27,172 bases of DNA from the NCBI GenBank assembly GCA_964629965.1, contig CAZVRZ010000072.1, positions 1 through 27,172 of the forward strand. The letters are read 5' to 3'. Each line of letters starts with the position of its first letter. The first letter of the stretch is position 1. Both the position numbers and the translations under genes were made by a program. Below the pieces are notes generated by a model that saw nothing but the letters and a program-made list of their open reading frames with translations, searched no databases and was not told where the DNA came from. Origin of the DNA: CAZVRZ01 sp964629965 (GTDB taxonomy: Bacteria; Chloroflexota; Anaerolineae; Anaerolineales; UBA4823). This document shows, one piece after another, positions 1 to 7,025 of this stretch.

Positions 1-1
1 C

Positions 2-301
2 AAGCTGCACGCCATTTTGCAGCGCGCCTACACCAAAGGCCGCGACCTTTACGATCTGCTCTGGTATCTGAGCGACCCGGTCTGGCCATTGCCAAACCTG
101 ACTCTACTCAACAATGCCCTGGCGCAAACCGGCTGGCAGGGCGATACGTTGACCAGCGCTAACTGGCGGGACGCGGTGCGCCAGCGCCTGCGCCGCCTGG
201 ATTGGCAAAATATCCAGACAGATGTGCGCCCCTTCATTGAGCCGGGGTTTGATCTGGGCTTGTTAAGCCTGGAAAACCTGGAACGGGTGTTGGCAGAATA
301 A
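2..301 (+). CDS. AbiEii/AbiGii-type nucleotidyltransferase, C-terminal part (cut by window edge)
   Basis: Only the last 99 codons are present; the frame is open to the left edge and ends at TAA 299-301. It begins KLHAILQR and continues YTKGRDLYDLLWYL, which I recognise as the conserved C-terminal signature of AbiEii/AbiGii nucleotidyltransferases. These are the toxin half of AbiE-type (type IV) toxin-antitoxin and abortive-infection systems, or solitary relatives. The catalytic nucleotidyltransferase motifs would lie upstream, outside the window, so activity cannot be judged. An AbiEi-type antitoxin gene, if there is one, would also lie to the left. The stop codon runs straight into the A-tract that serves as the T-tract of the minus-strand terminator at 299-339. 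The family call is fairly sure; a functional toxin-antitoxin pair is not shown. Confidence 0.7.
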   Translation, partial: KLHAILQRAYTKGRDLYDLLWYLSDPVWPLPNLTLLNNALAQTGWQGDTLTSANWRDAVRQRLRRLDWQNIQTDVRPFIEPGFDLGLLSLENLERVLAE

Positions 302-339
302 AAAAACTCCTGTCCTATTTCGGAAATAAGACAGGAGTT
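299..339 (-). terminator. Rho-independent terminator (element copy 1), downstream of the Eis-like gene
   Basis: The arms at 305-320 and 324-339 form a 16-bp stem with a 3-nt loop. On the minus strand the single non-Watson-Crick position is a U-G wobble; on the plus strand it would be a C-A mismatch. The minus-strand 3' side is followed by a T run (A301-306 on plus). Both facts assign it to minus-strand transcription. It overlaps the stop codon of the convergent AbiEii-like gene. Confidence 0.85.
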
Positions 340-343
340 CGAC

Positions 344-397
344 CAGTGCCCCCACGGGAGTACCGTACGTTAACGTGTCTTATTTGTGAAAGGGTGC
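344..397 (-). repeat. tRNA-Glu-3'-half-like intergenic element, copy 1 core
   Basis: The core of about 50 nt lies between the stop of the Eis-like gene and the terminator at 299-339. Read on minus it contains CCCTTTCACAAATAAGACA, the palindrome ACGTTAACGT and CCGTGGGGGCAC. The same blocks recur in copies 2-4 at about 2725, 4043 and 6864. This copy is the most divergent around the G/C hairpin (a GGGAG variant on plus). The segment AAATAAGACA is the exact reverse complement of TGTCTTATTT in the adjacent terminator arm. Function unknown. Confidence 0.75.
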
Positions 398-432
398 TCC
401 AGGGCGGTCAATCGCCAGCCAACGCAGCGGTA

Positions 433-1638
433 TTAAAATTCATCCCATTGGCTTAGCATCGGATACAGGTTGGGAAACAAGACCTTTACCAATGGCTGCG
501 CCAGCCCAGAGCAATCCATCTTTGCCTGGCGGATGATTTCATCGGGTTCATCAGAGCCGATAAGGAAGCGGACGATATCTGCCTCTCCACGTACGACATG
601 GGGAGTGGGCGTTGCATCGGACACTGTTACGTTTGACACTGTCACGTTCCCGCCTGTTATCTTCAGGGTCGCGTTTTGATCCCCGGCCTCCAGGCGTAGA
701 TCGCCTGTCCAGCCAGCAAACTGCGAATTTGCGAGGCGATTTTCGAACAAGGGAACGAGTTTGGCCAGCGTGCTGTGTAGGTTGATAATGCGCACCCGCC
801 AGCCGGTTATTTCGAAATAACGGTTTTCGACGATGCAGTTGCCCAGACGCAGGTGCTGGAAGAGCGGGTGCAGGTGCGGTAGGGTAAAACAGGCGATTTT
901 TTCATATTCACCCCGCTTGAACAGGTCGCCCAGCACCGCCAGGCACTGGCGCGGGTCGCCGGCAGCCTCGAGACAGAGCAGGGTTTTAGGTTCCTCTTCT
1001 GAGGGCGCAGCGCGCACATAGCCTATTCGGTACCCTGCGGCATCGCACCATACATAGACGCACAGATCTTCGAGACTTTTGTTGTAATACGTGGGGCGGA
1101 TGGCTGTGCCGGTAAACGTTGAATGGGTTTGGTTATAGAGCGCATCCATTTCGGGGACATGATCGAGCCCGAGCGGTTGGTAGGCGGGAACAGGCTCCGT
1201 GACCGGAAAATCTTCCAAATTAAAGCGATAGGTAACATGGTTCCAAGCCCGAGCATAGCCCATTTTAACGTAGTGTCGCCCGCGCAGAATGCTCAGATCG
1301 TAGCCCTTTTGTTTCATCGCTTCAAATGAGTCCTGTGCCGCCTGGTGCATGAGATTCTGCTTGCGGTAATCGGGATGCGTGACCACCGCTCCAATGCCGC
1401 CCACTTTGAGTTGGATGGACTCAAGTCGCATTTGGTAGCCCCAGACGCCCCAATGATGTACCAACTTCCCGTCGTCGAACATCAGCCGTGAAACATTCCA
1501 GTCGTAGTGGCTGTTGCCGATAAAGTTGTCACAATAGAAGTCCACGTATTGACCATCTGAGAAAGCCTGGGCGGTCAGTTGGCCTATCGTGCGCAGGTGC
1601 ATCTCAGGATCGGGGATTACGGGTTTCAGGTTCATCAT
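433..1638 (-). CDS. Eis-like GNAT family N-acetyltransferase
   Basis: This 401-residue protein has the layout of Eis-type acetyltransferases. An N-terminal GNAT domain carries the acetyl-CoA-binding region VGGIGAVVTHPDYRKQNLM near residues 78-96. A second, degenerate GNAT-like domain follows. The C-terminal part (about 290-400) resembles an SCP2-like sterol-carrier fold and includes GEADIVRFLIGSDEPDEII. The usual R-x-x-G-x-G/A loop reads RKQNLM, lacking the first glycine, so catalysis may be altered. Eis relatives acetylate amines on drugs or proteins, but the substrate here cannot be told. The start ATG at 1638 is preceded by GGAAAGGAACC on the minus strand. It lies 121 bp after the GNAT gene at 1760-2536 and probably shares its transcript, which ends at the terminator at 299-339. 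The fold call is good; the Eis assignment is moderate. Confidence 0.75.
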   Translation of the reverse strand: MMNLKPVIPDPEMHLRTIGQLTAQAFSDGQYVDFYCDNFIGNSHYDWNVSRLMFDDGKLVHHWGVWGYQMRLESIQLKVGGIGAVVTHPDYRKQNLMHQAAQDSFEAMKQKGYDLSILRGRHYVKMGYARAWNHVTYRFNLEDFPVTEPVPAYQPLGLDHVPEMDALYNQTHSTFTGTAIRPTYYNKSLEDLCVYVWCDAAGYRIGYVRAAPSEEEPKTLLCLEAAGDPRQCLAVLGDLFKRGEYEKIACFTLPHLHPLFQHLRLGNCIVENRYFEITGWRVRIINLHSTLAKLVPLFENRLANSQFAGWTGDLRLEAGDQNATLKITGGNVTVSNVTVSDATPTPHVVRGEADIVRFLIGSDEPDEIIRQAKMDCSGLAQPLVKVLFPNLYPMLSQWDEF

Positions 1639-1759
1639 TCTGGTTGGTTCCTTTCCCTGGTAAATTTATTTTAGTGGGCGTCGTAAGCGGCTTGCATCGC
1701 TGGTAAGACCTGGGTGATACCACGTCTGGCGACTGGCAAGCCAAGCATAATTGCGCTGA

Positions 1760-2536
1760 TCACTTGTTCTTGTATTCATAAATCTGATAGGCCTCTTGCC
1801 GGTGAAAGCCAAGCTTCTGAGCTACCCGTATCGAAGCGGGGTTATCAACATCGCAGCTCCAGTAAGCCTGGTATCCTCGTTGCAGGCAAGCTTCGATCAT
1901 GTATGCGCAAGCGATCGCAGCGTAGCCTCGCCCGCGGTATGCTTCGTGGGTGATGGCTCCAATCTCGGCCATCGTTTTTCCAAAAGCGGAAGCATAAGCT
2001 TCAACAAGAATATCGTTCCCCTGCATCATACACAGTCCCAACCCATTTGCCAGGAAGTTGCTCAGGCTTCCCGCATAAAACTCCATATCAGCTCGCCATT
2101 CACATCGTTCAAGCATCGGCTCATCGATATTCTGAATCATGAATCCTTCTGGCAGTTGTCTTTGCAGGCGCTTGATATGGTTAAGGGCGCAATTGAAGAA
2201 CTCGAAGCGATCGACAAGGCTTGCAGCCTGGATCTCAGGTGGATGTAACGAAGTATGGCGAGGCCAAACAAGCCAGACAGGATCCGTTTTTCTGAAGTGA
2301 GCAATAGCTTCGCTAAGAAAAGCTTGTCCGGTCTGCTGACCAAAGTACGTTAGAGCGGCCTCCGTTCTGACGACACATTGAGATGGCGTTTGCACGTTAT
2401 TCACAACCGCTTTTCCAGGGTGCTGGCCCTTCAGGACGGCCCATAAGGCTGGGTTGTTTGGCAAACATGGGTCAAATAATTTCTGAAGATCAGGCGCATC
2501 GACTGCGATTTCTTGAAGGCAGGGAGAATCGTTCAT
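1760..2536 (-). CDS. GNAT family N-acetyltransferase
   Basis: This 258-residue protein has a non-catalytic N-terminal half and a GNAT fold at the C-terminus. Motif A, AEIGAITHEAYRGRGYA, lies around residues 192-208, with an intact R-G-R-G-Y-A acetyl-CoA loop. Motif B continues as DVDNPASIRVAQKLGF. The arrangement fits the GNAT_acetyltran family (PF12746 type), usually soluble and of unknown substrate. No good Shine-Dalgarno sequence precedes the ATG at 2536, which is unusual here, and its upstream DNA is one copy of the long repeat shared with the S41 peptidase gene. The gene ends in TGA at 1760-1762. A short open frame of about 30 codons in the 121-bp gap before the next gene has no recognisable meaning. 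Fold sure, role unknown. Confidence 0.8.
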   Translation of the reverse strand: MNDSPCLQEIAVDAPDLQKLFDPCLPNNPALWAVLKGQHPGKAVVNNVQTPSQCVVRTEAALTYFGQQTGQAFLSEAIAHFRKTDPVWLVWPRHTSLHPPEIQAASLVDRFEFFNCALNHIKRLQRQLPEGFMIQNIDEPMLERCEWRADMEFYAGSLSNFLANGLGLCMMQGNDILVEAYASAFGKTMAEIGAITHEAYRGRGYAAIACAYMIEACLQRGYQAYWSCDVDNPASIRVAQKLGFHRQEAYQIYEYKNK

Positions 2537-2556
2537 TGGTCTGTAAACAGGCGATC

Positions 2557-2571
2557 CAGTGTCAGGGAAAA
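2557..2571. repeat. 15-nt exact match to the 5' coding part of the S41 peptidase gene
   Basis: CAGTGTCAGGGAAAA occurs here, just upstream of the GNAT start, and again at 3740-3754 inside codons about 29-33 of the S41 peptidase gene. It directly abuts the end of the 200-bp repeat at 2575. This suggests that the DNA upstream of the GNAT gene once contained the beginning of a second peptidase-like copy, now mostly deleted. Confidence 0.5.
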
Positions 2572-2680
2572 CAGTGTAAGGAGTGAAGTTGATGACTGAA
2601 TAATAATATGAAGGGTCAAAAGAAACGAGCCCTGAAAGGGGTATTCATAAGGTATTGCGATGGGTCTCTGAGAAAAATGC

Positions 2681-2720
2681 AAAAAAACTCCTGTCCTATT
2701 TCACAAATAAGACAGGAGTT
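2681..2720 (-). terminator. Rho-independent terminator (element copy 2), downstream of the S41 peptidase gene
   Basis: The stem 2686-2701 with 2705-2720 has a 3-nt loop, again with one U-G wobble when read on minus. A plus-strand run of seven A at 2681-2687 supplies the T-tract on the minus strand. It sits about 100 bp past the S41 peptidase stop. Confidence 0.85.
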
Positions 2721-2724
2721 CGAG

Positions 2725-2778
2725 CCAGGTGCCCCCACGGGGACACCTTACGTTAACGTGTCTTAGGCGCGAAAGGGG
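2725..2778 (-). repeat. tRNA-Glu-3'-half-like intergenic element, copy 2 core
   Basis: Read on minus: CCCTTTCGCGCC, TAAGACACGTTAACGT, then a hairpin GGTGTCCCC/GGGGGCACC and CCTGGCT leading into the terminator. In this copy the hairpin position that varies is a U-G wobble on the minus strand and a C-A mismatch on the plus strand, which favours the minus RNA. The 3' block CCGTGGGGGCACCTGGCT is identical to the end and trailer of tRNA-Glu. Confidence 0.8.
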
Positions 2779-2822
2779 AATATCCTAAGTGGGCTCGTAC
2801 ACCTGCCGGTTTCCATAACTTG

Positions 2823-3839
2823 TCACGGCATGCTTTTGCCATTGGTTAGGGCCATTTTTACTTCATTTGCATAAGTCTTCATCGGTCCCGACGCCGATTC
2901 GCTCAGGCTTTGTAAGATGGATTTGAGCGCCATTTGGTAAGCAACCTCCAAAGTCTGCGCTTCAGCGACAGGTATATCTGGAATGATGCCCTTGCCCTCC
3001 CAATCTGTTCCTGTTATCGGGTTAATTTCACGCCCTATGGGGATAAATGCTTCAAAATGTGGATGCAGCCGGTACGAAGCGCCCGGGTGAGCGCCGCCAT
3101 CCGTCTTCTCGCCAAGCAGGGTGGCTCGCTGGCGGGTTTGCAAGATATAAGCAAGCCCTTCCCCGCCAGAAAAGGTTGTTTTGCCGATCAGCACGTAAAC
3201 CGGCTTATCGGCATATCGTTTCCCCGGGACGTACGGTAGAGTCCAATACTGTTGGGTCAGGTCATCATCGCGCCAGTAGAAGCTGTCCAAATGCACAGAC
3301 TCTTCTCCGAAAAGATAGCTGCAGATCAGGGCGATCATGCCGGGGTAGCCGCCCTCACATTGGCGCAGGTCAATAATCAAGGCACTGGTATTTGCCAGAA
3401 AATTCATGGCTGCGACTGCTGTATCCCCACCCCAGTTTGAACGGTGCAAGTAATGAATATCCAGGTAACCTACATTTCCCGGCAGTCTTTCTACCTTGTG
3501 TAGCCCGTAGTTATCCAGTTGGGCTTCCAGCTTTTTCGATTCTAGCCATTCCTGATTTTGGCGCAGTTGGCCTTCATGGTCTGGCAATGCTTCTGAATGC
3601 CATCGGACCCACAAGTGTTCATCATGACTGACTTCTTGCATATGCAGAGTCAAGGCCAAGGCAAACAGTTCGCCTTCTATGGTTGTGGCGTAATCTCCCT
3701 CGTCTAAATGATTCTGAAGACAGGTACATATTTCCTCAGCAGTGTCAGGGAAAATATAGAGAGCCCTCAATTTTTCCGAAAGGCATTGGATGATCGCAGC
3801 TTGTTCCGTTGCATTGAATATAAATTGCTTAGAATCCAT
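2823..3839 (-). CDS. S41 family (C-terminal-processing/tricorn-like) serine peptidase
   Basis: A 338-residue protein with no signal peptide, so probably cytoplasmic. Residues about 10-90 resemble the helical Peptidase_S41 N-terminal domain; the catalytic domain runs from about 120 to 300. Landmarks are GNVGYLDIHYL, ALIIDLRQCEGGYPGMI and TTFSGGEGLAY, with Ser224 as the likely nucleophile, then GEKTDGGAHPGASY. This is the IRBP/tricorn-like branch without a PDZ domain. Substrate unknown. The start ATG at 3839 has AGGA seven nucleotides upstream. It forms its own unit: copy B of the long repeat lies just upstream, and copy A, with the terminator, just downstream. That cassette-like arrangement is the notable feature. 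Family call sure. Confidence 0.88.
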   Translation of the reverse strand: MDSKQFIFNATEQAAIIQCLSEKLRALYIFPDTAEEICTCLQNHLDEGDYATTIEGELFALALTLHMQEVSHDEHLWVRWHSEALPDHEGQLRQNQEWLESKKLEAQLDNYGLHKVERLPGNVGYLDIHYLHRSNWGGDTAVAAMNFLANTSALIIDLRQCEGGYPGMIALICSYLFGEESVHLDSFYWRDDDLTQQYWTLPYVPGKRYADKPVYVLIGKTTFSGGEGLAYILQTRQRATLLGEKTDGGAHPGASYRLHPHFEAFIPIGREINPITGTDWEGKGIIPDIPVAEAQTLEVAYQMALKSILQSLSESASGPMKTYANEVKMALTNGKSMP

Positions 3840-3893
3840 GACATGATCCTACTTCCTGAACAAATATCCATACAGGATAAACTTTGCGTTCAA

Positions 3894-4094
3894 TGTAAGG
3901 GGCGAAGTTAATAACTGAATAATACTATCAGTGGTCAAAAGAAACGAGCCCTGAAAGGGGTATTCATAGGATATTGCGATGGGTTTCTGAGAAAAATGCA
4001 AAAAACTCCTGTCCTATTTCATGAATAAGACAGGAGTTCGAGCCAGGTGCCCCCACGGGGGTACCGTACGTTAACGTGTCTTATTTGTGAAAGG
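3894..4094 (-). repeat. Long direct repeat, copy B (contains element copy 3)
   Basis: Partner of 2575-2778. It fills most of the 317-bp gap between the S41 peptidase start and the end of the first TPR gene, and holds the TPR operon terminator plus the peptidase leader. TTGACC occurs on minus in both copies and could be a -35 box, but I see no -10 at the right distance. The remaining 62 bp (4095-4156) show nothing recognisable. Confidence 0.85.
4001..4038 (-). terminator. Rho-independent terminator (element copy 3), downstream of the TPR operon
   Basis: The stem 4004-4018 with 4024-4038 closes a 5-nt loop, with the same single wobble on the minus strand as copies 1 and 2. A plus-strand A run at about 4000-4005 gives the minus-strand T-tract. 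Confidence 0.85.
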
Positions 4095-4096
4095 GT
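4043..4096 (-). repeat. tRNA-Glu-3'-half-like intergenic element, copy 3 core
   Basis: Read on minus: CCCTTTCACAAATAAGACA, ACGTTAACGTACGGTACC, then CCGTGGGGGCACCTGGCT. Its hairpin GGTGCCCC/GGGGTACC is perfect only with a G-U pair on the plus strand, so this copy alone would not decide the strand. AATAAGACA can pair with TGTCTTATT in its own terminator arm. Confidence 0.8.
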
Positions 4097-4156
4097 GCAT
4101 CTACCTCAGCTTGTCTCATGCAGGGGATGGCTCGGTCTGTAAAAGAGCACGGCATT

Positions 4157-5590
4157 TTAGGCCACCATGCTTGTGACCAATAGACCCGGTTTAGGTTGCT
4201 GGTTTAAGTAGAGGGTGTACCCTTGAGATTTCTTGACGTAGGGGAGCGGTAAATCGGAATCTATTCGCAATTTAAAAAAGATTGGCAGTTCCCGGACTCG
4301 AAACTGTCCATCAGCGATCCAATCGACTTGTTTGCCGTGCTGGTAATGAACCTGATAGTTAAAAATATCCCCGTTTGAGTAATAAACCAATATGGCAATA
4401 TCGCGTGTATTGGTTGCATCCATCGACCTTAAGGACAGCTTCATCACTCCCATAAAATCCTGGATATCTTCATCAAGCATTGTTCCAACAACAAAAGGCC
4501 CACCCAGATAGACGGTGCCATTGCCAGGATTCCGTGAGTCTTCCAATACAAACCCTTGCCCGGCCTGGTATGTAATCGTTAAATCGCCTTTTTTCACTAT
4601 AGTTGGATGAAGCATCCGTTGTTTGGCAATGGGGACCATCACCCGTAACTGCGCCTGGCTTTGCGATAGCGGTGGTTCTTCAGGAGCACGATCTTCCCCA
4701 ACCTCATGCAAACGCCACTGGGCTGGCTGATAATTCCGATCTATTTTGAGAGCCTTTTTCCACCATTGAATCGCTTCATCGCGCTGTCCCAAGCTGTCAC
4801 AGACGACTCCCATTTCATGAATGGCGGCCAAATATTTGGGGTTATATTGCAGCGCGAGTTTCAGGTGCGGAATGGCTTCTTCTATTCTCCCATCCTTGAC
4901 CAGTGCATGGGCCAGGTTATAGCGAGAAACATCATGTTCAGGATTCAGAGTGACAGCTAATTTGTAAGCGTCTATTCCTTCTTCTAAACGACCGGTTTCC
5001 AGGTAAGCCACCCCCAGGTAAAAGTGACCTTCTGGGCGATTGGGAAGTAAGGCAATCATCTCATTGGCTTTGCGTTCTACCAGATAAAAGTCATCTACTT
5101 CCAAGTTGTGGCTGATCTGTTCCATAAGAAATTCATACCGGTACGTATTTTGCGGAGCTTCACTGCGCTCAATTCGCCGTAATAGTTGAAGTCTTTCTTT
5201 GATGCTTTGCTGGCGAGATCGTGGTGGTAGGCTGCGCTTATAAGTCTCAAAGTTTAAGATGGCATCCTTTATTTGCCCCTGACAGGCATAAGCCACTCCT
5301 TGCATGAGGAGCAAATCAGAATCGTCAGGAGAAAGCTTGAGCGCTTCTTTAAAAGCAGACACAGAATCATCATAAAGCCCCATCTCCAGGTAACAGGTGC
5401 CTAAATTCTGATAGGTGGAGGCTTTATCCAATCCCTCAGCCCATGGTAAGAAAAGCTTCAGGTTTACAATGGCATCAACCCAGCGTTCATCGCCCATGGC
5501 GGCAAGGCTGCGCCGCCATAAAACGATCGGTTCAATTGAGCGATCTGCTGAAAGCTTTTTAGGAACGTTGGAACGGTGTTTACGCGCCAT
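4157..5590 (-). CDS. Tetratricopeptide-repeat (TPR) protein with unknown C-terminal domain
   Basis: A 477-residue protein. Residues about 50-130 and 175-300 are TPR helices, for example YQNLGTCYLEMGLYDDSVSA and GHFYLGVAYLETGRLEEGID, with the usual G-Y-A-P spacing. The last 160 residues are a beta-rich segment I do not recognise, containing GDLTITYQAGQGFVLED and YLGGPFVVGTMLDEDI. The N-terminus MARKHRSNVPKK is basic and there is no signal peptide or membrane segment. TPR arrays usually act as protein-binding scaffolds; no enzyme motif is visible. It starts 38 bp after the other TPR gene (5629-6681) and is surely in the same operon, which ends at the terminator 4001-4038. A partner complex is inference only. 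Confidence 0.75.
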   Translation of the reverse strand: MARKHRSNVPKKLSADRSIEPIVLWRRSLAAMGDERWVDAIVNLKLFLPWAEGLDKASTYQNLGTCYLEMGLYDDSVSAFKEALKLSPDDSDLLLMQGVAYACQGQIKDAILNFETYKRSLPPRSRQQSIKERLQLLRRIERSEAPQNTYRYEFLMEQISHNLEVDDFYLVERKANEMIALLPNRPEGHFYLGVAYLETGRLEEGIDAYKLAVTLNPEHDVSRYNLAHALVKDGRIEEAIPHLKLALQYNPKYLAAIHEMGVVCDSLGQRDEAIQWWKKALKIDRNYQPAQWRLHEVGEDRAPEEPPLSQSQAQLRVMVPIAKQRMLHPTIVKKGDLTITYQAGQGFVLEDSRNPGNGTVYLGGPFVVGTMLDEDIQDFMGVMKLSLRSMDATNTRDIAILVYYSNGDIFNYQVHYQHGKQVDWIADGQFRVRELPIFFKLRIDSDLPLPYVKKSQGYTLYLNQQPKPGLLVTSMVA

Positions 5591-5628
5591 ACTTTCTTGT
5601 TATCCTTGGCTCTATCATCAGAAGGTCG

Positions 5629-6681
5629 TTATTTCTTCTTGTGCCGTCCGCGCCTGGCGCGCTTCTTGGCTTTTTGTTCGATCAGATCTACCTGTGGCTT
5701 AAGGACAGCCTGGCTTGCCTTTTTCTCTTCCAGCCGTAACGCTTTGCTCTTTTCAGGCTTATCCCATTCATCATACAAAGCGGCTAAACGATCGCATAAG
5801 TCACCGCGGTCTTTTAGATTGGAGCGTTTTAACGCCTGCTGCATAATTGCTTCTGCACGATCATATTGCTTTTGAGATTTGTTCATCAACCAGTATTGAT
5901 CTGCCCAACCGATATAAGCCCAGGCCTCATCTGGCAGGCGTTCTACCAGAGCTGTGTAAACAGCTTCCGCTTCCGAATGCTTTCCAAGCCCCCATAATGC
6001 TTCCCCCTGACCCCGTCCAAAATTCAAGAGGGTATCTTCATCTTCATCTGGAAACTGGCTTAAGAATTCCTGGACGTATTGCAGACGATACCCGTAAAAC
6101 TTTGGATCATGCACTCCAGCGTTATGGAGTTCAAACATAAAATCATAGCACCAGTTTTCAAAATAGACCTCCAACTCAGGATACGCTTTGACGAACTCTT
6201 CACGGGTGCGCGTCTCTGGTAGAGCCATAGCTTTAGCAATTTCCCAGGCCTGCATCCAGTCCTGGCAAGCAGCAACAAAATCCTGCTTTTTTAGGAGCTG
6301 GTAACCAATTTGAATCTGGTCTATGAAACGTTCTTCAATTGATATTTGAATCGCTGGAAAATTTCCATCCCGGATCTGTTCCCAACGCGCCTCTTCGCTC
6401 ATTTGGAAGGCTTCAATAGATTGGATAGCTGCCTGGCCGGCATCTGCTCCCACCTGGTGAATGACTGCGCTGTGCAGCGCCTGGATGAGAAAAGCGTTGA
6501 CATCCGGGTTGTCGCCACCATCTTCGATCTGCATCTTTAGCGCGTTAAGAATGCCATTCAGCTTGCGGTACCGGATCAAGGGCAATCTCAAGTTTTGAAT
6601 CGCTTTCTCGGCTGGCTTCAATTGATCCAGGCGAAAACGATCGATGTGTTTACCCGGAATTGGTGATGATGTTTGCTTCAA
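5629..6681 (-). CDS. TPR-containing protein with lysine/arginine-rich tail
   Basis: I choose the TTG at 6681 (350 residues), although the frame stays open to an ATG at 6789. GGAG lies seven bases before the TTG. A strong extended -10 box at 6718-6726 falls inside the longer frame, so the upstream ATG would not be transcribed. The region about 215-310 holds TPR-like helices (LGKHSEAEAVYTALVERLP and the following AWAYIGWADQYWLM). The protein ends in KKRARRGRHKKK, which could bind nucleic acid or an acidic partner. The N-terminal 200 residues are helical and unrecognised. First gene of a two-gene operon with the TPR protein at 4157-5590. No catalytic motif seen. Confidence 0.7.
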   Translation of the reverse strand: MKQTSSPIPGKHIDRFRLDQLKPAEKAIQNLRLPLIRYRKLNGILNALKMQIEDGGDNPDVNAFLIQALHSAVIHQVGADAGQAAIQSIEAFQMSEEARWEQIRDGNFPAIQISIEERFIDQIQIGYQLLKKQDFVAACQDWMQAWEIAKAMALPETRTREEFVKAYPELEVYFENWCYDFMFELHNAGVHDPKFYGYRLQYVQEFLSQFPDEDEDTLLNFGRGQGEALWGLGKHSEAEAVYTALVERLPDEAWAYIGWADQYWLMNKSQKQYDRAEAIMQQALKRSNLKDRGDLCDRLAALYDEWDKPEKSKALRLEEKKASQAVLKPQVDLIEQKAKKRARRGRHKKK

Positions 6682-6717
6682 GCGTAATCTCCAATTCAAT
6701 TTTGATTTCAGATCAGG

Positions 6718-6726
6718 ATTATAGCA
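6718..6726 (-). promoter_or_regulatory. Extended -10 promoter for the TPR operon
   Basis: On minus this reads TGCTATAAT, a perfect TATAAT with the TGn extension, about 37 bp before the TTG start at 6681. No clear -35 box is seen. The same nonamer occurs upstream of secA. Confidence 0.65.
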
Positions 6727-6827
6727 TGGGCTTCGTTCAGAATCATCTAAAAGTTGGGGCTTGTGCCTTGCCAGGGTCGATAGAAGCAAAAACGCCCGAT
6801 TCAGGAAGTTTTGTGTATTCTCACAGA

Positions 6828-6862
6828 CAAAAAGAAATCTCGGAGATGAACTCCGAGATTTC
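6828..6862 (-). terminator. Rho-independent terminator (element copy 4), downstream of the amidase gene
   Basis: A perfect 12-bp stem, GAAATCTCGGAG at 6834-6845 with CTCCGAGATTTC at 6851-6862, and a 5-nt loop. The T-tract is on minus (AAAAA on plus at about 6829-6833). Its stem sequence is unrelated to copies 1-3, although it sits in the same place relative to the core. Confidence 0.88.
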
Positions 6863-6863
6863 C

Positions 6864-6914
6864 TGTGCCCCCACGGGGGTACCGTACGTTAACATGTCTT
6901 AGGCGCGAAAGGGT
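6864..6914 (-). repeat. tRNA-Glu-3'-half-like intergenic element, copy 4 core
   Basis: Read on minus: CCCTTTCGCGCCTAAGACA, TGTTAACGTACGGTACC, then CCGTGGGGGCAC. The core is conserved although the terminator beside it is not, which shows that the core is a unit in its own right. The CCTGGCT block present in copies 2 and 3 is missing here. The 111 bp between this core and the amidase stop (6915-7025) show nothing recognisable. Confidence 0.8.
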
Positions 6915-7025
6915 GTGCCCGAGATGTTTGTGGTGGAGGTCAATAGCCGAATCGGTAACGATGGGGGTCGTAATGGTGGATTGGTTTATGAAATGATCAT
7001 CCAATACTGAACTGGGGAGAGGATG

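Larger units (their letters stand above)
2575..2778 (-). repeat. Long direct repeat, copy A (contains element copy 2)
   Basis: About 200 bp that match 3894-4094 at roughly nine bases in ten by eye. Shared landmarks are GTCAAAAGAAACGAGCCCTG, then GGGGTATTCATA, ATTGCGATGGGT, GAGAAAAATGCAAAAAA, the terminator hairpin and the core. It starts near the upstream end of the GNAT gene and ends 45 bp short of the S41 peptidase stop. It therefore holds the terminator of the peptidase gene together with the leader of the GNAT gene. Confidence 0.85.

Noticed and set aside
1639..1759. Short minus-strand frame encoding MLGLPVARRGITQVLPAM and a few more residues
   Set aside because: Only about 25 codons from its ATG, no clear ribosome site and no recognisable similarity; left as a gap.
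299..4096. Integron-type attC sites at gene ends
   Set aside because: The one-gene-plus-repeat layout is similar, but I find no RYYYAAC/GTTRRRY outer boxes, no large imperfect palindrome spanning the element, and no intI gene. The terminators with T-tracts explain the hairpins better.
6682..6789. N-terminal extension of the TPR gene to the ATG at 6789
   Set aside because: A perfect extended -10 box lies inside it, and a TTG with a good ribosome site follows downstream.
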